Both the position numbers and the translations under genes were made by a program. A stretch of DNA of 62,000 nucleotides. Origin: Acanthaster planci. Lineage: Eukaryota; Echinodermata; Asteroidea; Valvatida; Acanthasteridae. Below the pieces are notes generated by a model that saw only the letters and a list, made by a program, of their open reading frames with translations, had not been told where the DNA came from and did no database searches. This document shows, piece by piece, positions 11,870 through 22,246 of the stretch (its first letter is position 1; the number at the start of each line of letters is the position of its first letter). The DNA lies in NCBI RefSeq assembly GCF_001949145.1, contig NW_019091380.1:965064-1027063 (forward strand). Direction: 5' to 3'.

Positions 11870-14800
11870 CTGAACCAAGGACAGTAAAGTTCAAGTGATG
11901 TTGTGGCTGAAGTCTTCTGACTGAGATATACAGTTCATTGGATAAGACTTTATCAAAATGTAGGAAACCCATTTGATTCCATTTTGCAGTCAGTTATGGT
12001 CACAGAGCCATTGCTTTCGACAAGCTCTGCAAAAAAGCTGACAGACTGGGTGAGATTGTAATTGCATTTAAGGATTGTAACACTAACCTTTCGGACAAGA
12101 CAAGAAAAATATTGTCATAATTGTTCCTCAAAGTAGTTTGTTCAATGGTGTGTGTAATTGTTTAAGACTTTCATTTTTACGTTTTTAGAAAGTTATAAAT
12201 ATATAACATCCGTTCATTTTGAGTGCCCTCTGATGCCAACTGCATGTTTGACATACAGGCCTAATATTGATTTCGTTATAATCCACCTTGGATTGAATTT
12301 TATTATATTGTATAATATTAAGTATCATCTGGATAGGAAATCACAACCTTTCGAAGGTTGCACTAAAACTGGTCCTTGTATCCTTGTAACTATTCAAAAT
12401 AAGATTTCGTGAAGTTTTGAGATGATACGCGCTTCTGGAGGAGGGAGATTGGAAGTTAACATAAAAGAAATGTGGGGTACACACTACAGCGATATTGTGA
12501 TCAATGGGTGTTGAAATCGTGCATTTGAGGTATCATACAGAGCAGACATTATAAATTAAAATGTGATTTTTGGTTACAGGTGTTTACAGATGTATGCTTG
12601 CAAAACATAAGCATGATATGTTAAACGGATCACGGACTATATTTTATTAAATTGTAGTGAAACCCCTTGATATGAGACCATTGGGTGTCAATTTAATCTG
12701 ATTAAAATGTATTGTTTTACTAGTTTAACCGATATTTTGGACTTCTCTGGTTGTTACGCTAATGCACGTATGCATATTCTTGAGCAAAACTATGATGTCA
12801 TCCTAGGCACTGAACCTCAATGTTGTTCTGATTTGTGCACAAAGAATTTCTAAATTTCTTTTAAACACCACTGTTTAAGTATATGGCTATGAGCCAGTTA
12901 GCAACCTTTACTCAGAAATGTTTTCATACAGCAAATCATTGGAGTTCACAATTTGAACATGCACACTGAGCACAGTGTAAAAGCGCCCTCGCTTGTCCGG
13001 AAATGCTTCGTCAATTTTGAATGTTCAACAAGTGCACGTTTCAGTTCATGTAACCGAGAGAAAACGAGATGGCACAGAGTCTTCGATCATCAAAGACGGG
13101 TACCGACACACACAAAAGGTGACAGTAAGAAAATGTAATTGCCTGGATCCGTCAACAGTCTTGTGTTCAATAAATTGGTTTAAAAAATAATAACCTGTGC
13201 AGATTTTTAACCAGTTTGTGAGTTGCTCAATAACAGGTGTTACGGTGCGAAATCAGTTTAATCCCTCGGAAATCATGACAACAAATCTAAAATGGAAATC
13301 TGACATGAATTGTTAAAAGAAAACATTGTTAGGATTAAGCATTTGAAAAGGCAGTCTCGGTGCCTCCATTATTCCAAAGATGCTCAACTGAAAATTACAT
13401 CAAGCCCCTAGCTTTCCACGGTCCGTGCAAATAGGTCTGAAGTCTCCGCAATTGAACTTTACCGCGCCGACCACACAAGCCACGGCCGAACCGTAACAAG
13501 CCACAGCGGCAGACTCTCCCCGTGTTTGGCCGATCATCCCTGTACACTATTGTACAGTGTCCCTACTTCTCGCTGCAGCCCCGTCTTTTCTCAGTTCATA
13601 ATGTGCGTCTCTTCCCCCATCTTCCTCGGACGAATCACTGTACCAATTCCCACATGGATCTCCGCATGGGCTCTGCGGGCCTTCACCAAATTCGGCGGTG
13701 ATTGGCAGCACACGCAGAAAGCACACAAACCATGCAGTCGCAACTCGTGAGCACGTATGAAACTCTGCCTCCTCGCTGATCGCAATGTGAAGAGAGACAA
13801 CATGGTGATGGCATTGACAGGTCTCTGCATCATCTTGTTGACATTTCTGCGGATAGGCCCTAGTTGATTCTCACCGATGGAAACTGAAGTCTGGCAAACA
13901 CAATGGTTTCCGTATTTCAGAGGGAAATTGAACGTGTTTTGGTAATTTTTAAAAGTGACTTGCTAACATTCAAAAAACCATAATGATTCGGGAAGAAATT
14001 TATCCCAATTTCTTTTATGAATTGCTGGAATGGGTACGCGCGTGTCTGTTCTGCATGGGTGGTTGGGGTAGGCCTACAGGGTTGGGATTTCAGGTGCATA
14101 CAATATCCTCTTGACCATTTCAACAAACAACACACTTAAAAGACAATTTTCTGAACTAAAAAATCCAAGAAACTAAAGCTCCGACAAAAATGAAGCTATC
14201 ACGATACTAGCTTATCACGTTAAAAATATTATGGAAAGGCATCCACGTGTCCAGTTCCGACCGACGGAGTAAAACTTTTGCGTGGCTTTAATACAGTACA
14301 AACACGAACGCGATTCCACAAAAGGCTCGCACTAACGTAAAGAATCGAAAAAATGAGGGTTTGTTACTCTGACGTGATGATCTAAACGCTAGAGCGACGA
14401 GTTATGCAGGTCACGGACCTATGTGTACATTATTTACTATGTTTAGCCACACTTGAAACGATAACACGCGTACAATGCCTGCGTGTCAACAATCTAGACA
14501 TTTCCAGACGTTTCTTGCGGGTGGAAATAGGTCAACAGATCGCTTCTCGTATTTATGCACAGTGATATGTGAGAAGTGTGTGCGTGACAGGGTTAGTCCG
14601 CACAGTTACGAATTCACGGCCAATTCCGTGAAGAGCAAAGCCTACAGTTCAATCCACAATACTACAGAACATTACGGAGTAGACTTGCCCTCGAGTCGGT
14701 AGTTGGTCGGGTTTTGAGTCTCAGTCGGCCATTTCGGACCGAAGAACATGTGCACTAATTTTGCACCCCAGCATGGGTATTTTACGTTCTTCATTCCACA

Positions 14801-14935
14801 TATTGGAGCTCGATTCGGCAGCTTACTAAGTTACTATGTCTATCGCAGTATCACACTGAAAAGTTTCGGCTACGCACGACTTGACATCAAGTCTATTAAC
14901 AAGGTATGAGTGCGCCGCGCGTGCGCGATGGATCT
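11870..14935. other. Spacer between the two plus-strand heat shock paralogs
   Basis: The left part probably carries the 3' UTR of the upstream gene. The first clear plus-strand AATAAA noted is at 13169-13174, about 1.3 kb after the stop, so the true end is uncertain. Short frames at 12953-13190, 13526-13833 and 14475-14702 have no recognisable domains. No other gene is supported. Confidence 0.5.
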
Positions 14936-14972
14936 AGAACGTTCTCGTACAGAGCACGCATGCAAATAAAAG
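14936..14972 (+). promoter_or_regulatory. Heat-shock-type promoter of the second plus-strand sHSP: HSE and TATA-like box
   Basis: A perfect two-unit heat shock element, aGAAc gTTCt, occupies 14936-14945. It continues in register with cGTAc and aGAGc to 14955. A TATA-like AATAAAAG lies at 14965-14972, 160 bases before the ATG, almost the same distance as in the paralog (161). GTTCTCGTAC is shared with the paralog's promoter. Confidence 0.55.
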
Positions 14973-15124
14973 TAAAGCCAGACTTGTTGCAATTTCACAG
15001 AAGAAAGCAGCATTCCGATTTAGCGTGTGATATCCTGACTGGGAAATTCACTTGTTGAAGTGCTGGTTTTCGATCGCATTGATTAAAACTGTTTTGACTC
15101 CAATCTGCGACAGTTGTTCAAAGC

Positions 15125-15793
15125 ATGTCATCACACTGGAAAATTGTGCCGACCTTTGGGCTGGCCGACCAACTCAGTCGAGACATGTATGAAGACATGG
15201 GCATCCATCGGTTCTTCAATGACCAGTACATGGACGGCACATTCCATGCTTGGCCCTGGACAGCCCATTCCGGGCTGCGGAGGTCTCTCGGAGGCAACTT
15301 CGATGAGGTGTACAGGAGACACTGGGATGGCTTCACCCGGGACTTGCTTGACAACTATGGCGTGAGGATCCTATGTGATCGGCATGGAACCCCTACTGAA
15401 ACAGAGCGCACTGCCGAGGCGACCGGTGTCGGCGACAAAGCCCTGGCAATATCCCGACCGGAACACGGCTTCAAGGTTGCTCTCGACCTCAGCGGCTTCA
15501 CTCCTGAAGAGATCTCTGTCAAGATCGTCGACAACAACACCCTGCGAGTGGCGGCGAAGCACGAGGAGCAGACCCAGGGCAGGAGCGTCCAGAGGAGCTA
15601 CACACGGGAGTTCACCTTGCCCACAGATGTTAACCTGGAGGCCCTCAAGTCAAGCCTGGATGCTGGTGGAGTTTTGAGCCTCAAAGCGCCCGGACGAGGC
15701 GAGGCAGAGAGGGCTGTACCCATCGAGCACGTGGCGGCTGGGGAAAAGTCGTCTGAGGCGCTTAAAGATGCTCCGAAGGATGACAAGAAGTAG
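15125..15793 (+). CDS. Small heat shock protein (alpha-crystallin domain), paralog B
   Basis: An intronless ORF of 222 residues from ATG 15125 to TAG. The architecture matches the upstream paralog: aromatic N-terminal region (MSSHWKIVPTF, DQYMDGTF, AWPW; 1-80), a shorter linker (about 85-112), and an alpha-crystallin domain at about 113-189 with HGFKVALDLSGFTPEEI and SSLDAGGVLSLKAPGRG. A VPI subunit-docking motif lies at 198-200, followed by a Lys/Asp-rich tail. Family role: ATP-independent chaperone that holds unfolding proteins. The N-terminal aromatic block is conserved between both copies, so it is under constraint as well as the core domain. A perfect HSE sits just upstream, implying HSF control. 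There is no sign of frameshift or decay. Confidence 0.92.
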   Translation: MSSHWKIVPTFGLADQLSRDMYEDMGIHRFFNDQYMDGTFHAWPWTAHSGLRRSLGGNFDEVYRRHWDGFTRDLLDNYGVRILCDRHGTPTETERTAEATGVGDKALAISRPEHGFKVALDLSGFTPEEISVKIVDNNTLRVAAKHEEQTQGRSVQRSYTREFTLPTDVNLEALKSSLDAGGVLSLKAPGRGEAERAVPIEHVAAGEKSSEALKDAPKDDKK

Positions 15794-16199
15794 CCTAACT
15801 CAATTACGGACAGTAAAGGCTGAGTGATATCGCAGCAGATATTTTATAGGCCTACGTAGTGAGTATATTTACGCATTAAGAGCCTACATAGGCCTAATTT
15901 ACGAGTCACCTCCGTAAGGTGATAAAAGGCATGTTCACCATTGATTTTAGTTCCAGGGCTGTTGGCGATGACAAAAAAAAATTGCTCAGTGAGAATCAAT
16001 TTCAGTTGTTAAAAACTAGCATCATAGGTGTAAAAAAGCACGCTTGTGAATGTATCAACAAACTGTTATCTATCTCAGTAGAAGCTTTTTTAACATTTAA
16101 CTGTTAACATTGCTAGCCTTTCATTTTAAAAAAGAAAAACATCTAGGCCTATCAGTGCGATTTTTTGTGAATGATTTGACAAGTGCATTGCTTGAAAGC

Positions 16200-16890
16200 T
16201 GCGTTCGGTTTAAGTTGAAATTATTTGTGCAGTATTGTACATTCGACAAAGCTCTGAAATACACCAGTGTTTTTGTAGAAGGCGGCAGCAAAAGACAAAT
16301 TGAAGAGACAAATGAAAAACAATGGTAGGATTTCCCTTCCTATTGCAGCAATATAACGATCAAGGGAGAATGATTATAATGGAAGGTACGCAGGTGTATC
16401 AATTATTTTTATTATAGACACTAACGAAGGTTAGGCTTTGTGTCAACTTGAATTCAGTTTTGTTCAGTCCTGGGAGCATAAAAAAGTGCCACTGAGAATG
16501 TTTAAATTCCTTGAAGAGAAGTTGTTTATTAACAGCATTAGCCCTTCATTTCCTCAAACCGCTGTCATAAAAAAATATATATGTGATTGTGATTTAGCGA
16601 GTACTTTGTTTTAGAACAACTTCATCGATTTTGTACACAGCGCTTTTGTTTCAATCAAAAATCATTTGTGCTGTATAAAAGATTTGACAAAGTTCTGAAA
16701 TATGCCAGCGTTTTAGTAAAGACAGCAACAAGAACGAAAAATGAAAAAAGCAAGGTGTGGAAATGACTTTAGTTTAGAGACATTAAGGAAGATTAGTAAT
16801 GTTATGCATTCTTCTAACTTCAGTTTTGATCTGTTCTGTCTTAACATAAAAAATGCCTTTGGGAATGTTTTCTTTCATGACAAGTTTATT
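16200..16890. repeat. Diverged tandem duplication (two units)
   Basis: Two stretches resemble each other in the same order. The first runs about 16225-16500, the second about 16660-16870. Shared blocks include a 'gacaaag-t/c-tctgaaata' segment (16245 and 16687), an 'acnaaggaagnttag'-like segment (about 16420 and 16783), and 'cataaaaaa-tgcc...gaatg' (about 16480 and 16848). The offset drops from about 440 to about 365 bases, so indels have accumulated. Probably an old local duplication inside or after the sHSP 3' region. Confidence 0.5.
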
Positions 16891-18254
16891 AAGTCTTGTT
16901 TATGTTAAAGGATTTCAGTATTTTGCAAGACATGTTTAGTCTGGCATTCACTTTTAAGACAAATTAAAAGTTCATGAGTTCCAAACATTTGTGTCATTTT
17001 GTCAATTTATTACACAATTCGGGCTCTAAGAAAGTGACCGAAATTTTACTTGAAATTATTAATTGCACTTTCTGAATAGGCATCTTTATAGTTGGTTGGT
17101 GTACTTATGGCATGTACAGCCATCTTTATCAAAATAGGATGTAACTTTCTTATTCAAGGTCGACTTTGCTGCAGACAGTTCGTGCTTATTCAAATTAGAA
17201 TCCATCCAAACTAACCGATTCTTCCTCAAGATGATTATAGATGGCAAACTTCTTGACCATGGATAACATGCTGTATGCACGCACTGCACAATGTTTACAT
17301 TGATGTTATCTATAAAGTTTATCTAGCTTTGCGCGGCTGCGTCAGTGTCTTACAGGTTTTATCCTTATGACAGCTCTCAAATCTAGATCAGGGCTGGAAC
17401 TTCATACTTGAAGGGGCAAGGCAATTTGTCCTTCACAAAGAGCATCTGTATTAAGACAATCAACTTGTCTATGGGAATATTTCAATGGGTTTCAAGGTAA
17501 AGACCAGGGGCATCAAGGCAATTGCCTCCGATGCCCATGAAGCTCCCGCCCTGCAAAATATTTTGAATCATGGAAGAGTACAATCGGGTATTTTTCATGA
17601 AATGGTCCTGTTGGCAAGGACTACATTCTATGACCTACCTGATTAATCACCTCCCCAAAGATTGAAAGATCGCAAAATTTGATAAACTCCATATTCAGCT
17701 TTTTAAAGCTCTGGAGAAATGTGCCACATGTTCACCCTCTGCATCTGGAAGAAAATGAATGAAAATAAGAGGCATTCTATGAGACGAGACACCTCCGCTC
17801 CCCCGAAACAGGGAAGTGTACAAGTTACGCAGGCATAAAAGATATATTTTGGGTCTATACCTATTTATTTGTTTTGCTGTACATGTGTGTGCACCCAAAA
17901 AAAAAAAAGATGGGAAAAAGAGGAAATTTGAAAAAATTAGATACTGTCTGAAATAGACCTTTCTCCTTAGCAATTTGCTGTATCAACACTTCTAGCACGC
18001 TGCTATCTTGCACATTTATAGTACAGTAGTTTACAGTATACCTGTGCCTCTCTCTCCAAAAGAAATCTTGGTCTGTTGGATGTGGCAACCCACCTCTATG
18101 CTCTAGTTTTTGTCTCACATTCCACTCATATGAAAAGCTTGTTATGTTGACAAGATAAAAATACCTTTGAGCAAGTGTCTGTCACAACTAGAATTCACTT
18201 GTCAAAGAGGCAAATCTTTAGCACTTTCATACGGCTTGTGAAAAAAAACACATA

Positions 18255-18330
18255 CATCCTCCAACAGAATTTGAACCAATGACCTCCTGCTTTCCAGCAC
18301 AAATGTCATACCACTCAACCACCGTGCTTG
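18255..18330 (-). mobile_element. tRNA-derived SINE fragment or tRNA pseudogene
   Basis: On the minus strand an A-box, TGGTTGAGTGG (18321-18311), fits the Pol III consensus TRGYNNARNGG. It is followed about 34 bases later by a B-box-like GGTTCAAATTC (18277-18267). Spacing is right for a tRNA gene, but the T-stem does not pair well and I cannot fold a clean cloverleaf. A tRNA-derived SINE head or decayed tRNA copy is therefore more likely than a working tRNA. Confidence 0.5.
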
Positions 18331-18999
18331 TCGAGGTCAGACTATCAGTTTGAATCGATACGGACAGCATTTGGCACCACAGTTAACAACTCAAATCTTG
18401 TAATGTAGTGTCGTCAATGAGTCGTACAAGAGCCAGTTTTTACTCTATGACCAGAACTGCACTCATGGACTGTTTTCAGTGCAACCGTCCTGTCTTCTGG
18501 CACTATGAGTCCAGTAATCAAATCAAATCTAAATGTACCTTGAAATTACTTTGAAGCTTAAGACCACACTTCCGTCTTCATGCCATACAGTGAATACGAG
18601 AAATATGGCGGGGTTACGATGGTTAAGTTAAGGGGGCCTTGATGGCAATTGAAAACCCAAGTTACTTAAATTCTGCTTAAAAAGCAGAGAAGTCTGGACG
18701 CTTGGAGGACACTTTTAGGCAGTTTGCTCTAGCTGTCCACAACCCTTCGGCTGCATAAGGACTTTCTGACAAGTCTTGGTCATGTTGGCTTTCTGTGACT
18801 CAAACATTAGACATGTTATTGGGTCCATTATGTTCTTACCTCAATGACATCATACTGGGCACCCTCCTTCCACAGCCACCTTCATCCTTTTTGGAGTTTA
18901 TATGATGGCATTCATGAATTTGGTAGTGTTCAAAAAAGTACCTGTAGCTTTACAACAGTTGAAAGCAAACAGAATTAATTTATCTGTGCAAAATCAGCG

Positions 19000-19630
19000 G
19001 TAAAGGCCTGTTTATCCGCACGCGGTGCGGAAATTTGTAAACAAATTAAAGCGCCACCAACAGTTAACAGTTGGCCAATACAGGGCGCCATCAATCGCAC
19101 GTTGCTGATCAGTGCGAAAGAGTAGTAGCAAAGGTCGAATTCGGGCGGCCTGCTTGTTCTCATGCTCGAACGGCGGGAGCACGATCCAAGAACAATGTTC
19201 ACGCAACAGGATCCCGTCAGGGTTTAACAGAAACACACAGAAAAACTCATGAAATTTTGATTTTTTAACAGCTGCAAAAAGTAGAGAGAAGCTACAGACA
19301 ATGGGAAGTTTTGGACAATTTTACATTGATAATTTTCCATAACACAGAAATGAATGTTCCTGTTTAAAGCTTATCCAAACATAAACTCTCAAATAATGTA
19401 CATGGCCGCCGCCATGTTGCATATTGCTTACCCCTACTTCCAGCAATCGTTGGTTGTTTGTTCTCGGCGTTCGAGCGGCCGACCCTTGAAAAACAAATTG
19501 AGCTGTTCGTGAACATACGAGAACTAGCCGCCAGAACTAAGCCACTGGTAGTATGGCGCTTTACTATCTTTGGTAGTAGGTTGTAGCGGGCTCCCGTAAA
19601 AAGGCCTAAACCTTCCGTCAAATCTTGAAC
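19000..19630. repeat. Possible old inverted-repeat (fold-back) element
   Basis: The left end (about 19000-19070: AAAGGCCTGTTTA, then TTAAAGCGCCA) resembles the reverse complement of the right end (about 19550-19620: TTTAGGCCTTTTTA, then GTAAAGCGCCA). A second pair of GCTCGAAC/GTTCGAGC blocks lies further in (about 19165 and 19470). The arms are clearly diverged. It could equally be two inverted copies of a dispersed repeat. Confidence 0.35.
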
Positions 19631-19884
19631 TATTTGTCCTTTAGTCCTTATACAAGTACAGTGAAGATTTGCTGCCAACAGTAAACTGCTTTTCATGACT
19701 TTTTTTTCCAATCACTAAATTCGCAGCCTTAGCGAATTTAGTTACTTGCCCCACGCTTTAACTTCAACTTGAAGGAGAATGGACGAGGAACTGTAGATTC
19801 GTGCCAAGAATGGCCCAGGTAACTCCTTCGACGTCACGAATCTGCACTCATTGTTATGTAAAATAACTGTAGATCCGTTTTTGG

Positions 19885-20085
19885 TTTTTTTTTTTTGGTT
19901 TAGTTTTATGATGTGAATGTGTGTTAGGTGTGCTTTGTGCTAAGATGTAATGTTAATTATGCACTGGAGGACCTGCTCGACAAGCTTTGCTTCTTGGGGA
20001 CCCCCGTCCACATTAATTTTTGTCTTATATAATCATGACATATTATAATTGACAATTTTGTGGTAAAATAAAGAATGAATTTTTA
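19885..20085 (+). mobile_element. Possible 3' tail of a decayed non-LTR retrotransposon
   Basis: A stretch containing GGAGGACCTGCTCGACAAGC, then CTTCTTGGGGACCCCCGTCC, followed by T-rich sequence, AATAAAG and a short ATGAAT-type end, resembles the 3' ends of LINEs seen in other animals. No reverse transcriptase coding remains nearby. The call rests on general appearance only. Confidence 0.25.
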
Positions 20086-22246
20086 ACTTACGAATCTGCA
20101 GTTTGCTGTAGATTGTAAATATAATCTACACTTTGAACTCGGGAGTGACGAGACAGAAATACTGGTGCAAGCACTATTGACCTTATTCAGAAGTCGGCTA
20201 CATTGAACTGAAAACGGGGTCAACTATGTATATTAGGCACCTGGAAATAAAAAGGAAAGCACTGAAATAAAAAAAAAAATCACTCCAAATAACGCCATTT
20301 ATGCTGATGAATAATTTAAACATTTGTGATTTATTATATCTGCATGTGTTAAGCCACATAAAAAAATGAAAGTGAGTCATGGAACCCCAAATAGTCTAGC
20401 ACCATGCATTTCAACATATTACATGCAATGGGATAGATTCAGGGAAGCTGAACAGCGTGTTTTGTTTTTGGTTTGTTTTTGCTCGTTTATTTTTTAATAA
20501 ACACAACTGCCTCTGGATATACCAAGTTCTCTCCTGTGGGAAAATGCTTCTCGAAAGGAGACTAGTCTTCATGCCTCGTGGAAGCGCCCCCTGTTAAAAT
20601 GTCGGACTTCCCTTAAAATCCTCCAAAGCCACAATCACAGCTGTAATTCAGGTCAGGTTTCCCCCAGCCTGTTGTGTAAAAACAAAAACAGCGGCCCGAC
20701 ATGCAAGCAAAGGTTAGATTGGACTTAAAATGCTTCGTCAGTGTCAATTATATCTTGTATACTCATTTTAGTCTCCTGTTCTTCAGTTTCTACCTCAGAT
20801 TTGCCTGCAAATAATGTGTTTACTTTACATTTGCGCATGAGTACGGCCAATTGCAGTGGTCGTCATGTATTTTAGAGTTTCAGAAGTGAGAGGTCAGCTT
20901 TTGGCACGATATTCCTCTTCCAGGTCTTGCAGTTTTCCAGTGTCACGGAAGGGGTATCATGTGATTCATAGTTGTCCTAAATCTGAAAACAAACTAATTT
21001 TGCGGTCAACCCCAGTCATCAGTAACCGACTATAACGTAATTCCGACTGTTTGCTTTTGAGTACACTTTTCGCTGAAATCGGCATTCCGCATCCAAAAAT
21101 TAATGGATTTGGCGATATAAGGCGCCTTTATGTCTTACATTAGTCACTTGGTGTTTAAAGTGTCATCGGCACCGAGTTTAACTATTTTTTCCTGCATATT
21201 TTTGTTCTTTTTTTCCCCCGAAAAATAACGCCATAGGTTACTGTAGGTAATGCAGGTCGAGGCCCCAGTTACTGGCGGAGAAAGTTCAAAGATTTTGATC
21301 AGTTTCATTAGTTCATTCATTAAACTAAAACCAAGGTTTTCAAATTTGAAACTTCCGTCAGAAACCTGCATATTTTAAGAATACAAAACAGGTGTTTGGA
21401 TAATTTGGGTAGTTTTTTATCAGATCGCACACATTTGATTTAATGGCTTCTATGTGATCATGCCTTGAAGCAAACTTGACATCACACAAACATTTAGCCA
21501 AAAATATACGTTCTTTTAATAGCTCAAGGAAGAAACAAAAGTTACGCCTTTGAGTCCTATATCTTTTAAAACGTTGGCTTTAGAAAATTCTTACACCTAA
21601 ATCACAAATTCAACAACAAACTTCTTGTATTAATTAATGTTCAATATAATTTTTCACAGAAAAAGGGCCCTGTTTATATTTTTAGTCTTCATCTTAAATT
21701 ATATAAACTAGCACATTTTTATTGAACACAAAGTACTAGGAAGATTTTATACAAATACGAGGGGGTCGAACCAATTTAAAGTCAAGACTCAACTTTGAAT
21801 AAAATAAATTCAAGATTGTAAAATTTTCAAATGCACATCGAGTCTGAAGCAAAATCAAAAGATCTTAAACATAATGCAATCTGGAATTTCAAAGTAACAT
21901 TCAAGTTTAAATCAAATCTTGCGGTTAGAGTGAAAGCAGAGCCTTATGCCTACTTGCAAACAGTAAGAGTGTTGATTCCAGACTAATATTTTCTCTTCAG
22001 ATTTTTGAATCATAAACTTCAAATCAAAAAGTCTGTAATGAAGATTGAGAAGGAACGTTCATCCAAGCGTAACACAAACTTCAATGGGACCGACACCTAT
22101 TCTTGTTTAATATTAAAAAGCGGACAACAATAGCCATTTCAAAAGTGCTCTGTGCAGAGATGCTGTGATGTGCAGTTAATTCTATTTCAAAAAAAGTGAA
22201 ATTAAACTAGCGGCTTATGAATTTATGTGAAAAAGGATTCACCACT

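Larger units (their letters stand above)
15794..22246. other. Gene-poor interval between the heat shock cluster and the secreted-protein gene
   Basis: I find no supported protein-coding exon in this 6.4 kb. It begins with the presumed 3' UTR of the second tandem sHSP and ends with the presumed 3' UTR of the minus-strand secreted-protein gene; TTTATT at 21718-21723 would be an AATAAA on that strand. Between them lie a diverged tandem duplication, a tRNA-like SINE remnant, a possible fold-back repeat and a possible LINE tail, each listed separately. Short open frames here lack motifs. Confidence 0.5.
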
